This document shows, piece after piece, positions 37,485-45,612 of a stretch of 64,000 nt of DNA. Where the stretch lies: the NCBI GenBank assembly GCA_017399865.1, contig JAFQAT010000058.1:55052-119051 (forward strand), read 5' to 3'. Under the pieces are notes generated by a model. The model did not search any database, was not told the DNA's origin, and saw only the letters and a program-made list of their open reading frames with translations. Within the stretch, counting starts at the first letter, position 1. Every line of letters begins with the position of its first letter. Position numbers and translations under genes: made by a program. The DNA is from Bacteroidales bacterium. Its GTDB lineage: Bacteria; Bacteroidota; Bacteroidia; Bacteroidales; UBA932.

Positions 37485-39296
37485 ATGTTATCAACAATTC
37501 TTCTTTCCGCAGGTCTGCTGGTTTCGGATCTGCCTGCCGGTTTTGAAGAACCGGTCCTTGACTCGCTTCATGCGGTCACGGTCACAGCCGACAAAGGTCT
37601 TACTGTTTCGAGGACAGATACGCTCAAGGTCGGCAATTCATTTTCAGTATCAGACATCCTGCTTCAGAGCTCCGGCTTTCATGTCGGTGACAACGGAGGC
37701 TCTGCCGGTCTGAAGACCGTGAGCCTCAGAGGCCTCGGAAGTGCCCACACTGCCGTCTATGTCGACGGACTTCGTGTCGGCAATGTCCAGTCCGGACAGA
37801 ATGACCTTGGAATGGTCATGTCTGACAATCTTGGTTCTGTCGTCGTGGACTACGCCCAGAACAGCGTTTCCTTCAACACAGCGCGTCCGGTCTTTGCGGA
37901 CGGGCCGGTAGCCGCCCATGTCCGTATGTCGGGAGGTTCTTTCGGTACATGGCTTCCATATGCAAGACTTGACTTCCGTCTGTCTGACAGGCTCTCTCTT
38001 TCAGCAAACACCTCCGGAGTATTCAGCAAAGGTGATTTCCGGTATGGAGAAGGAGCAGTGCGTCAGAACAATGACGTGAGTCAGGTACGCGCCGGCATAG
38101 ACCTCTTTGGGACGCTCACCGGCGGTGATTATCATGTAAAGGCATATTTCAACGGGGTCGAGCGCGGAACGCCGGGCTCGACCGCCTGGCCATCAGAAGA
38201 CCGCCAGGCCGACCGCAACGCCTTTGTCCAAGGTGTCCTGCGCAAGAATTTCTCCCATCTCTATACACTCCATCTGAGCGGAAAGGCTTCGTATGACGAC
38301 ATATTCTATTCAAGCGCATGGGGAGACAGCAGATACGGCCAGACAGAGTTCCAGCTGAACTCCGCCCACGACTTCCGGATCAGGCGCTGGTGGAAGCTTT
38401 CCCTTGCAGCCGACCTTCAGTGGGATGGGCTTAAATCCACGAACTATGAGGCCTCGCGCCTGACGGCTTTTTCGGCCCTTGCCTCATCTTTCAGTGCAGG
38501 AAGGTTCTCGGCTGATGTTGCATTGGAATATAACGGAGCATTCGACCGCGGCGCCCTCTCGCGCCATGCATTCTCTCCGTCAGCTAACCTCCGCCTGAAC
38601 CTGTCCGACGGGCTTGATCTTGTCGCATTCGCGCGCCGCGCCTATCGCGTTCCGACATTCAACGAACTGTATTATGTAGGCTACGGGAATCCGGATTTGA
38701 AGCCTGAAGATGCATGGCTGACCGATATTGCCGTAGACTATGTACGCTCATTTGGAGATTCATGGTCTCTCAAGGCAAGGCTCGACGGATTCCTGAATCT
38801 TCTGACAGACAAGATAACCTCTGCGCCGACTCCTGAAGATCCTGCAGTATGGGCTCCATACAATATCGGCAAGGTGCGTTCGGCGGGCATTGATGCCGCC
38901 GCCGGCCTTGCCCATGAAGGGGAGTGGGGCTACTCGCTCGATCTGAAATACTCATACCTGTCAGCTATAGACAAGACCCCGGATTCATATTCATACGGAC
39001 AGCAGATTCCTTATATTGCCCGCCATGTCATCGTCGTGAACCTAGACGTAGCATGGAAGGGATGGACCCTTGATTCTGTGTGGCAGATGAGGGCAGGCAG
39101 AAGCGACGGAACAGGAGAACTTCCGGACTGGAATACATTGGACCTGACCCTTGCCAGGTCATTCTCTCTCAAGAAGTATGGCAATGTATTGCTTAAAGCT
39201 TCTGCTCGCAACCTTCTGGACTGCAGGTATGAGACAGTCAGCGGCTATCCTATGCCGGGCAGAAATTTCATTGCAGGTGTCGAATTCAAATTCTAG
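37485..39296 (+). CDS. btuB: TonB-dependent cobalamin receptor
   Basis: The 603-residue protein has a short signal peptide, a plug domain (~30-150: SVSDILLQSSGFHV, VSLRGLGSAHTAVYVDGLRV) and a beta-barrel with the late motif AYRVPTFNELYYVGYGNPDLKPE and a C-terminal aromatic residue (GVEFKF). The length is close to BtuB. With a cobalamin riboswitch in its leader, vitamin B12 or a related corrinoid is the expected cargo. An imported corrinoid would need an ABC importer; only a shortened permease follows. Confidence 0.93.
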   Translation: MLSTILLSAGLLVSDLPAGFEEPVLDSLHAVTVTADKGLTVSRTDTLKVGNSFSVSDILLQSSGFHVGDNGGSAGLKTVSLRGLGSAHTAVYVDGLRVGNVQSGQNDLGMVMSDNLGSVVVDYAQNSVSFNTARPVFADGPVAAHVRMSGGSFGTWLPYARLDFRLSDRLSLSANTSGVFSKGDFRYGEGAVRQNNDVSQVRAGIDLFGTLTGGDYHVKAYFNGVERGTPGSTAWPSEDRQADRNAFVQGVLRKNFSHLYTLHLSGKASYDDIFYSSAWGDSRYGQTEFQLNSAHDFRIRRWWKLSLAADLQWDGLKSTNYEASRLTAFSALASSFSAGRFSADVALEYNGAFDRGALSRHAFSPSANLRLNLSDGLDLVAFARRAYRVPTFNELYYVGYGNPDLKPEDAWLTDIAVDYVRSFGDSWSLKARLDGFLNLLTDKITSAPTPEDPAVWAPYNIGKVRSAGIDAAAGLAHEGEWGYSLDLKYSYLSAIDKTPDSYSYGQQIPYIARHVIVVNLDVAWKGWTLDSVWQMRAGRSDGTGELPDWNTLDLTLARSFSLKKYGNVLLKASARNLLDCRYETVSGYPMPGRNFIAGVEFKF

Positions 39297-39299
39297 ATT

Positions 39300-40088
39300 A
39301 TGCTCAGTTTTTTATATGTTCTTATTTCCGGCATTGCCCTGCCGATAGGCGGAGTGCAGATGCAGTATCTCTGGAGAAACCAGCTAGGAGACGTCTACAG
39401 CCTGGGTCTCGGCAGCGCCGCCTGCCTTGGGGCAGCCGCTGCCACGATGTCAGGCTGGTGCTCCCTTACCGTGGGAAGTTTCATATGTACCCTCATCTGT
39501 ACGGCTGTCTGCTTTTTCGTGACTCTGAAAGTCAGTACACTGAACCTCATCACATTCGGAATCCTCTTCGGAACCTTCATAGGCTCCCTTGGAACCATAG
39601 TCGTGACCAACGCTCCGAACGGAGACCTCCTGAAGCAGTATTATCTGTGGGGAGCAGCCAACTTCAATCTTGAAGGAGTCACAGCGGGAGACATAGTGTT
39701 CTCGCTTGTCCTCTTTGCCGCCGGCCTTGCGGCGGCCCTTTGGACAGCCGGAGAACTGACCAGACATATGAAGGGGGAAATCGAGCTCAGCCGCATGCGC
39801 AAGGCACTTTTACTGCTGGCCATCATGTTCCTCGTGACCAGCTCCGTATCGATCTGCGGTCCGATAGGATTCATATCCCTTGGCGTGCCGAACCTCAGCC
39901 GCATCCTCTGCAAGAGCACCGATATCAGGAAACATTACCTGATATCCAGCGCCATGGGCGTGGGCCTGCTGCTGATAACCTATCTTGTGGCGACCCATGT
40001 GAATTTCGGGATTTACCTCCCTATAAGCGCAACGATGGCCATCATAGCGCTTCCGCTGATGGCCATCCTCTTCATCAGACAGTCTTAG
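39300..40088 (+). CDS. Short BtuC/FecCD-type ABC permease
   Basis: The 262-residue membrane protein resembles FecCD permeases (IALPIGGVQMQYLWRNQLGDVY, GPIGFISLGVPNLSRI, a hydrophobic end). Complete members have about 320-350 residues. About 60 residues at the N-terminus, including the first membrane helix and the R-L-P-R stretch, are absent, and an in-frame TAG (the btuB stop) sits two codons upstream, so the gene cannot be extended. The cytoplasmic coupling loop also looks shortened. No ATPase (BtuD) or binding protein (BtuF) is nearby. It may be a remnant or a minimal variant. Confidence 0.75.
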   Translation: MLSFLYVLISGIALPIGGVQMQYLWRNQLGDVYSLGLGSAACLGAAAATMSGWCSLTVGSFICTLICTAVCFFVTLKVSTLNLITFGILFGTFIGSLGTIVVTNAPNGDLLKQYYLWGAANFNLEGVTAGDIVFSLVLFAAGLAAALWTAGELTRHMKGEIELSRMRKALLLLAIMFLVTSSVSICGPIGFISLGVPNLSRILCKSTDIRKHYLISSAMGVGLLLITYLVATHVNFGIYLPISATMAIIALPLMAILFIRQS

Positions 40089-40365
40089 ATATATAATGAC
40101 TGATGTATTTCCTCAGGGTCTCTGCGTCTGTCTTGCCCATATGCTTGAAACAGATTTTGCCTTTTATCCTGCTGTAGCCGAATTCATCGATAAGTCTTCC
40201 TATGGATGTGTTCAGCATAAGTGTGGGAATACCTCTTACGTTCTCTGAATCAATGATAATCTGTTCATCTTGAAGATTACTGACGATTTCAGCGTATAAT
40301 GCGGTGCCGGCATCAGGATAGTGCTGGTGCCGCTTCATTATATCTTCCAATCTGATAATGCACAT
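40075..40365 (-). CDS. STAS-like DUF4325 protein
   Basis: This 96-residue protein (from MCIIRLEDIM) fits the STAS-like DUF4325 family: GTALYAEIVSNLQ, IIIDSENVRGIPTLMLNTSIGRLID and a basic end. Family members usually sit beside a histidine-kinase-like ATPase, as here, where the ATPase gene ends four bases upstream. By analogy with STAS/anti-sigma pairs, the ATPase could bind or phosphorylate it, but that is inference. The longer open frame reading back into the ATPase gene was rejected. Its 3' end overlaps the convergent permease gene by 14 bases. Confidence 0.75.
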   Translation of the reverse strand: MCIIRLEDIMKRHQHYPDAGTALYAEIVSNLQDEQIIIDSENVRGIPTLMLNTSIGRLIDEFGYSRIKGKICFKHMGKTDAETLRKYISHYISKTV

Positions 40366-40369
40366 AATA

Positions 40370-41155
40370 CTATATTTCTTCAAATATGTCTTCGTCCTCC
40401 GGCAGCATGTATATTGAAATTTCAAAATATAAAAGCGTGCCCGGAAAATCGTAGTCAAGTGCAAAAGTACTGATTTTATCGTTTACAGCAATATATGATG
40501 CTCCATTTGAAATTATTTTGAACGTATCATCATCGTTGCAGCATGACAATATGTTGTCCAGACCGTATCCTCTGTTATGCTTTCTTGATTTGGTCGTGAA
40601 ACTGTTTTCTACTGCCATGGCCACAGCCTTTGTGTCGTTCAGTATTTCAGGGAAATGGCTTCTGATTTTCTTCGCTATGCCCAATCCAAGGTCGCATACT
40701 GCAACACAGAGCCTGTCAGTAATCGGATCTAATGATAAACATATGAATGCAATGTCTTTTGCTTCTGCATGATCAAATACGTTGTATAGTGCCTCATTAA
40801 GACATCCTTTGACCGCAGAGAGATCCTTATCCGGATAAAAACTTTGTTTAAGAATCCTACATATGTTGTGTGAATATGTTTCCAGATATGCTTTGTCCAG
40901 TTGCCATAAGTTAAAACCTTTTGAAATACTCAAAGTCGGCCTAGGCACATGCTGACAACTGCATTTGATCCCTCGCTTTTCCAGAAAGCACTTCACACAT
41001 GCGATTGATGAGATGTGGATAGGAGTAAACTGTTCGTACGGAATCTCTTTGAAGTCGATCTGTACTTCATCGTTGGCGGAAAAATCTGCTGTGATGATTT
41101 TTGTGATTGCGGGCAGCCACTGGCTGATGTCGCTGATTCTGATTGAATGTTTCAT
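40370..41155 (-). CDS. Bergerat-fold (histidine-kinase-like) ATP-binding protein
   Basis: The 261-residue cytoplasmic protein has an N-box around NEALYNVFDHA (Asn120, Asn125), a G1 box CDLGLGIA (Asp155) and a G2 box GYGLDN (Gly196, Gly198). There is no dimerisation His box or membrane helix, so it is not an ordinary sensor kinase. An N-terminal Cys cluster (Cys53, Cys56, Cys65, Cys67, His69) could bind a metal. Together with the DUF4325 gene it forms a two-gene unit more AT-rich than its surroundings. A partner-switching regulator is the best guess; the target is unknown. Confidence 0.75.
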   Translation of the reverse strand: MKHSIRISDISQWLPAITKIITADFSANDEVQIDFKEIPYEQFTPIHISSIACVKCFLEKRGIKCSCQHVPRPTLSISKGFNLWQLDKAYLETYSHNICRILKQSFYPDKDLSAVKGCLNEALYNVFDHAEAKDIAFICLSLDPITDRLCVAVCDLGLGIAKKIRSHFPEILNDTKAVAMAVENSFTTKSRKHNRGYGLDNILSCCNDDDTFKIISNGASYIAVNDKISTFALDYDFPGTLLYFEISIYMLPEDEDIFEEI

Positions 41156-41159
41156 AGCA

Positions 41160-41188
41160 AAATGATTTTTAGGGTTTAAAAATCATTT
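41160..41188. promoter_or_regulatory. Operator-like inverted repeat upstream of the ATPase gene
   Basis: AAATGATTTTTA at 41160-41171 and TAAAAATCATTT at 41177-41188 are perfect 12-bp inverted repeats with a five-base centre. They lie five bases upstream of the ATPase start on the reverse strand. The site could be an operator or an RNA hairpin in the leader. Confidence 0.55.
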
Positions 41189-41221
41189 CACTATCCATTT
41201 ATAAAGGTAGGTCAAAAAAGG

Positions 41222-41261
41222 AAAATGTGACGGAAAGCGTTGCCGATTTTCGTCACATTTT
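41222..41261 (-). terminator. Terminator hairpin downstream of the DJ-1 gene
   Basis: AAAATGTGACG (41222-41232) and CGTCACATTTT (41251-41261) form an 11-bp stem with an 18-base loop. Read on the reverse strand it is followed by a T-rich run (TTTTCCTTTTTTG), fitting a terminator for the esterase-SDR-DJ-1 operon. The remaining gap up to 41313 is T-rich on the plus strand and shows nothing else. Confidence 0.7.
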
Positions 41262-41313
41262 TCTTTTTTTTATTCTTTTTTCCGTTTTTTATTGTTCTGA
41301 AACAGAATTACGG

Positions 41314-41889
41314 TTACAGCATCAGACCTGCCTTGACTTTGTCGGCGACTTCCTGGCCCTTGAGTTTGGCCAGGATCGCCAGGCCGAAATCGACGGCCCA
41401 GCCGGGACCACGTCCTGTAATGATCTGTCCGTCAACGACTACGCCTTCCTTGACATACTCAGCTCCCTTGGCGGTCAGAGCCTCTTCAAAGCCGTCGTAG
41501 CATGTCATCCTCTTGCCCTGAAGGTCATGGAGAAGGCTCAATACGACGCTAGGAGCTGCGCAGATCGCAGCAACCGTTCCGCCTTCGGTGTAATGCTGCT
41601 GCATGATGTCCATCAGCTTGCCGAATGCCGCAAGGTTCGATGAACCCGGCATTCCCCCCGGAAATATCATCACATCCGAAGGAAGGCATGGACCGAAGGA
41701 AGTCGAAGCTCTGAATTCCCCGAAAGCCATGTCGGCCACAACAGGAATCCTGTTTGAACTTGTAACGATCCTGTCGTCATAGATGGAAACCGTCTTTACA
41801 TTGACTCCGCCCCTGCGAAGCATGTTCACTGTAGTAAGTGCCTCCGAAACTTCGAAACCGTCGGCAAGAAAAATATAAACTCCTTTCAT
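41314..41889 (-). CDS. DJ-1/PfpI family protein
   Basis: The 191-residue protein has the flavodoxin-like DJ-1 fold: MKGVYIFLADGFEVSEAL at the start, the FPGGMPGSSNL block and the nucleophile elbow AAICAAPSVVL with the conserved Cys near residue 110. Members are reported as protein or nucleotide deglycases, glyoxalases or chaperones. It is the last gene of an operon with an SDR oxidoreductase and an esterase, six bases after the SDR stop. Its role with uronate catabolism may be protection from reactive dicarbonyls; this is inference. Confidence 0.85.
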   Translation of the reverse strand: MKGVYIFLADGFEVSEALTTVNMLRRGGVNVKTVSIYDDRIVTSSNRIPVVADMAFGEFRASTSFGPCLPSDVMIFPGGMPGSSNLAAFGKLMDIMQQHYTEGGTVAAICAAPSVVLSLLHDLQGKRMTCYDGFEEALTAKGAEYVKEGVVVDGQIITGRGPGWAVDFGLAILAKLKGQEVADKVKAGLML

Positions 41890-41895
41890 GTCAGG

Positions 41896-42708
41896 CTACA
41901 TTGCAAATGTATTGAATCCTCCGTCCACGACAGCGACGGTTCCTGTTACGAACTTCGAAGCGTCGCTGATAAGATAATGGATGGTTCCGCAAAGTTCCTC
42001 CGGCTCACCCATGCGTCCGAACGGAGTCTGGCGGATCACGTCAGCGCCTCTCTGAGTCCATGAACCGTCAGGGTTTGTGAGAAGGGTGCGGTTCTGCTCG
42101 GTGAGGAAGAATCCCGGAGCGATCGCATTCACGCGGATCTTCTCTCCGAATTTCTTCGCAACCTCTGTAGCGAGGAATGCTGTGAAGTTGCTGATGCCGG
42201 CCTTGGCTGCTGCATAGCCTGCCACGCGCGTCATAGGACGGAAAGCCGCCATGCTTGAGAAGTTCACTATCGTTCCTTCTCCCTGCTCCACCATCTGCTT
42301 CAGGAACACCTGTGAAGGGATCACGGTTCCTGTCAGGTTGAGGTCAAGCACCTTCTGGAATTCCTCCGGCTTGAGGTCGAAGAATGTTCCGGTCGGAGCA
42401 ATTGTCGCTCCCGGCATGTTTCCGCCTGCGGCGTTGAGGAGCGAATCCACGCGGCCGTAAGCTGCAACGATGTCCGCAAGATTCTGCTTGAGAACCTCCT
42501 GGTTCATCACATCAGTCTTGAGGAACATTGCCTCTCCGCCTTCAGCCTTGATGTCAGCTACGATAGCTTCGCCAGCCTCAGCCCTGCGGCCGAGAATAAC
42601 CACTTTGGCACCTTCGAGCGCCAGATACTTTGCGATTGCCTTACCGAGGATACCTGTACCTCCGGTGATTACAACGACTTTTCCTCTAATGTCAAAAAGC
42701 TTGTTCAT
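41896..42708 (-). CDS. SDR oxidoreductase, probable D-fructuronate reductase (mannonate oxidoreductase)
   Basis: The 270-residue SDR has TGGTGILG (~15-22), NAAGGN (~92) and the YAAAK catalytic motif, without a signal peptide. The long loop containing APTGTFFDLKPEEF is seen in Bacteroidetes SDR enzymes annotated as D-mannonate oxidoreductase. The divergent neighbour is mannonate dehydratase, so reduction of D-fructuronate to D-mannonate is the expected step. It is unrelated to the mannitol-dehydrogenase-type UxuB of enterobacteria, so no symbol is given. It follows the esterase gene by 13 bases. Confidence 0.8.
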   Translation of the reverse strand: MNKLFDIRGKVVVITGGTGILGKAIAKYLALEGAKVVILGRRAEAGEAIVADIKAEGGEAMFLKTDVMNQEVLKQNLADIVAAYGRVDSLLNAAGGNMPGATIAPTGTFFDLKPEEFQKVLDLNLTGTVIPSQVFLKQMVEQGEGTIVNFSSMAAFRPMTRVAGYAAAKAGISNFTAFLATEVAKKFGEKIRVNAIAPGFFLTEQNRTLLTNPDGSWTQRGADVIRQTPFGRMGEPEELCGTIHYLISDASKFVTGTVAVVDGGFNTFAM

Positions 42709-42721
42709 ATGTCTGTTTCAT

Positions 42722-44170
42722 TTATTTGTCCAACTTTACCCAGAATGGTGCGACCGGCATGCCGTCAGAGTTCTTGAGGTTGCCAGGGTTGAAGTCTCCC
42801 CATCCGTAACGGACCTCGCAAGGATCCCACACTTTTTCGCATCTGATTCTCAATACTTTAGGTTCATATTCGAAATATGCGTAAGTGACTGGATAGAAGA
42901 TGCCTTCGCTGCCTGCTACCTCGAGTCCCTCGATCTCCATCCATCTGCTGGTGCCGTTTTCCATGTTCGTGAACTCCACAGCGAGCTCGTTCGGCAGGTC
43001 TCTGTAGTTGTAGCATTTCACGGCTTCAGGGCTGTAGCATGCGACTGCATCGAATCCGTAGTCACGGTTGAGGGCAAGGCGCGCAAGCCTGTCGCCCACC
43101 TCGAACTTCTTCGCAGGGTGGATGTTGTCCTTCTCATAACTCTCCACGAGGTCGTTCGTCACGACGATTGCGCTGTTAGGAATAGCCTTCGCGGCATCGT
43201 GCTGCGCCTGACGGAGCAGGGAAGCGTAGCTGACTGCAGTTTCTGGTTTATAGCGGTATGGAGCAATCTCCACCATATAGAACGGAAGCTCTGCTTCTGT
43301 ATCGTTCCAGCATTCTCTCCAATGGTTCACCATATTGCCCATGCGCTCTACGAACTGCTCGTGGAAGCTCACGTTAGAGCATCCCTGGTACCAGATGAAT
43401 CCCTTGATGGTATAGCCCTTTACCGGATTCAGCATCGCGTTGTATGCCAGATATGGCCTTACGTAATGTGTGAGCGACTCGATGTGAGCCTTGTCAAGGT
43501 TTTCGTCCGGATATGTCTCGAGAATCTCCTTCGGAGTCCAGCTTTCGACACGTGCTCCGCCATAAGCGATTGAAACGATGCCTACAGGGACGTCAAGCAT
43601 TCTGTTCAGCTGGTGCGCAAAGAAATATGCAGTCGCGCTCATCCACTGAATGGTAGATGGCTCCGCACCTTCCCATCTGCAGTTCTCTGCATTGTCAAGA
43701 GGCTCGTAAGACTGGGTAGGGCGTATGGTGAACATCCTGATCTTCTCCTTTGCAGCAGGGGCGCAGATGTATGCCTGGGCATTCTCGACAGGGCAGTTGT
43801 AGAAGCCTTTCATCGGCATCTCCATGTTGCTCTGTCCGGAAGCAAGCCATACTTCTCCGACGAGAACGTCGTTTATCTTGAGGCTCGAACCGTCGCCCTT
43901 TACAGCGACTGTATACGGCTTGTAGCTTGCTGCCGGAGTCGCGACTTTTGCTGTCCATCTTCCGTCAGCGTCAGCCTTCGCACGATAGGTCTTTCCGTCC
44001 CATGACGGGGTCACGCTGACCTGTGCGCCAGGCGTTGCAAATCCCCAGATTGCGGCCTCAGTCTTCTGCTGGAGCACCATTCCGTCGCTGCATAAGCTTG
44101 AAAGGGTAAGCTTTGCCTCCGCAGCCATGCACATGCAGGCAAGGAGGATGATTGTGATGATTCTTTTCAT
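42722..44170 (-). CDS. Sialate O-acetylesterase-family esterase, secreted
   Basis: The 482-residue protein has a signal peptide (ending near Ala19), an N-terminal beta domain and an SGNH esterase domain with the family motif ASGQSNMEMP (Ser114) and a late DNIHPAKKFEVG with the catalytic Asp/His. The sialate O-acetylesterase family also includes acetyl-xylan esterases. Its location beside uxuA and near GH10 and GH43 xylan genes favours removal of acetyl groups from glucuronoxylan. The substrate is inferred. Confidence 0.85.
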   Translation of the reverse strand: MKRIITIILLACMCMAAEAKLTLSSLCSDGMVLQQKTEAAIWGFATPGAQVSVTPSWDGKTYRAKADADGRWTAKVATPAASYKPYTVAVKGDGSSLKINDVLVGEVWLASGQSNMEMPMKGFYNCPVENAQAYICAPAAKEKIRMFTIRPTQSYEPLDNAENCRWEGAEPSTIQWMSATAYFFAHQLNRMLDVPVGIVSIAYGGARVESWTPKEILETYPDENLDKAHIESLTHYVRPYLAYNAMLNPVKGYTIKGFIWYQGCSNVSFHEQFVERMGNMVNHWRECWNDTEAELPFYMVEIAPYRYKPETAVSYASLLRQAQHDAAKAIPNSAIVVTNDLVESYEKDNIHPAKKFEVGDRLARLALNRDYGFDAVACYSPEAVKCYNYRDLPNELAVEFTNMENGTSRWMEIEGLEVAGSEGIFYPVTYAYFEYEPKVLRIRCEKVWDPCEVRYGWGDFNPGNLKNSDGMPVAPFWVKLDK

Positions 44171-44211
44171 TGTATGTATCAGTTTCAGTGTTAATCTTCC
44201 GTTAAATCATA

Positions 44212-44219
44212 CAAATTTA
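44212..44219 (-). promoter_or_regulatory. Putative -7 element for the esterase operon
   Basis: The reverse strand reads TAAATTTG, a full TAnnTTTG match 41 bases before the esterase start. It lies 12 bases from the opposite element at 44232-44239, so the two divergent uronate transcripts would share one control region. Confidence 0.45.
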
Positions 44220-44231
44220 ATAAAAAACTTG

Positions 44232-44239
44232 TAATTTTG
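44232..44239 (+). promoter_or_regulatory. Putative -7 element for uxuA
   Basis: TAATTTTG matches the -7 consensus and lies 19 bases before the uxuA ATG. It is preceded by an A-rich stretch but no clear -33 box. Confidence 0.5.
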
Positions 44240-44258
44240 GGGAGATTAATCGTACAAT

Positions 44259-45488
44259 ATGGAAAGAACATGGAGATGGTTCGGCAAGAAGGATAAGATC
44301 ACTCTTGCCATGTTAAGGGAAATCGGAGTCGAAGGCATAGTAACCGCACTGCACGATGTTCCTAACGGTGAAGTGTGGACACGCGAAAGGATACGTGACC
44401 TGCGCGAATACATAGAGAGCTACGGTATGAGGTGGTCGGTTGTGGAAAGCCTTCCGGTATGCGAAAGCATCAAATACGGCGGAGCAGACCGCGACCAGCT
44501 GATAGAGAACTACAAGCAGAGCCTCCGCAACCTGTCTGCCGAAGGCATACATACTATCTGCTATAACTTCATGCCGGTGCTGGACTGGGCCCGTACAGAC
44601 CTTGATCACCCTAACCCGAACGGCACGACAAACCTCTACTTCTCCTACTCTGAATTCGCCTATTTCGACATATATATCGTAGGTAGGGAAGGCGCAAAGG
44701 AAGAATGGGCGTCGTTCAAGGTTCCCGGTCTGGAAGTAGAGCGCGATATCCTTGCAGAGGTCGAGGAACTCCGCGCGAAGATGACTCCGGAAGGGGAGCA
44801 CAAGCTCGTCGAGAACATCATCGTGAAGACCCAGGGCTTCGTCAGCGGCAATATCCGCGAAGACGACGAGCATCCGATCGAGCTCTTCCGCCAGCTTCTC
44901 TCCCTATACGACGGCATCACGAAAGACCAGCTTCGCGAGAACATGCGCTACTTCCTCTCGGCCATCATGCCGGTCTGCGAGGAATGCGGAATGAACATGT
45001 GCGTCCATCCTGACGACCCTCCGTTCCCTGTGCTCGGCCTTCCGCGCATCGTGACATCGGACGAGGACATCGAATGGTTCCTGGGAGCAGTCGACAATCC
45101 TCATAACGGTCTGACCTTCTGCGCAGGATCATTGTCTGCCGGCGCACAGAACAATGTCGTGGAAATGGCCCGCAAATACGCTTCGCGCACCCATTTCGTC
45201 CATCTGCGCTCATGCCATATCTTCGAAAACGGAGACTTCACTGAAGCCAGCCATCTCGGCGGACGCGCTGACATCATCGAGCTTGTCCGCATCTTCGAAA
45301 AAGAGAATCCGGCCCTTCCGATGCGTGTAGACCATGGAATGACCATGCTCGGAGACGGCGACAAAGGCTATAACGCAGGCTATTCCTTCCTCGGCAGAAT
45401 GTTCGCAATGGCCCAGGTCCAGGGCATCCTCGCCACAGTCGACCGCGAGCTCAATCTTCCATACCGCCTGACCGGTTTCTATCAGTAG
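44259..45488 (+). CDS. uxuA: Mannonate dehydratase
   Basis: The 409-residue cytoplasmic TIM-barrel enzyme starts with the family-typical MERTWRWFGKKDKITLAMLR and has GIVTALHDVPNGEVW, CEECGMNMCVHPDDPPFPVLGLPRI and THFVHLRS blocks containing metal-binding Cys/His residues. It dehydrates D-mannonate to 2-keto-3-deoxygluconate, joining glucuronate catabolism to the KDG kinase and aldolase of the pectin locus. It is divergent from the esterase/SDR/DJ-1 operon and ends at a long stem-loop. Confidence 0.95.
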   Translation: MERTWRWFGKKDKITLAMLREIGVEGIVTALHDVPNGEVWTRERIRDLREYIESYGMRWSVVESLPVCESIKYGGADRDQLIENYKQSLRNLSAEGIHTICYNFMPVLDWARTDLDHPNPNGTTNLYFSYSEFAYFDIYIVGREGAKEEWASFKVPGLEVERDILAEVEELRAKMTPEGEHKLVENIIVKTQGFVSGNIREDDEHPIELFRQLLSLYDGITKDQLRENMRYFLSAIMPVCEECGMNMCVHPDDPPFPVLGLPRIVTSDEDIEWFLGAVDNPHNGLTFCAGSLSAGAQNNVVEMARKYASRTHFVHLRSCHIFENGDFTEASHLGGRADIIELVRIFEKENPALPMRVDHGMTMLGDGDKGYNAGYSFLGRMFAMAQVQGILATVDRELNLPYRLTGFYQ

Positions 45489-45497
45489 ATAGTATAA

Positions 45498-45600
45498 ATA
45501 AAACAAGCCGGTATTGATGTAAGTGACATGCCACCCCCGGCTAGGGGGACCCTGCCGCAGGCAGGAGGGGGTCACTGTAATCAATACCGGCTTGTTTTAT
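45498..45600. terminator. Composite bidirectional terminator with GC-rich palindromic element in its loop
   Basis: A perfect 21-bp stem (45498-45518 with 45580-45600; outer end ATAAAACAAGCC) joins the convergent uxuA and GH43 genes. Its 61-base loop is structured: AGTGAC pairs with GTCACT, CCCCC with GGGGG across GGCTA, and CCTGCC with GGCAGG across GCA. A-rich and T-rich flanks suit termination on both strands. The loop looks like an inserted repeat of the same design as the one at 53371-53472. Confidence 0.75.
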
Positions 45601-45612
45601 AATCGGTGCAGA

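Noticed and set aside
39294-39302. Possible amber read-through joining BtuB to the permease, which is in the same frame after TAG-ATT
   Set aside because: An outer-membrane barrel fused to an inner-membrane permease makes no biological sense, and the ATG after the stop is a normal start.
42470-43573. A 367-codon plus-strand open frame across the SDR and esterase genes
   Set aside because: It spans two well-supported reverse-strand genes and shows no domain.
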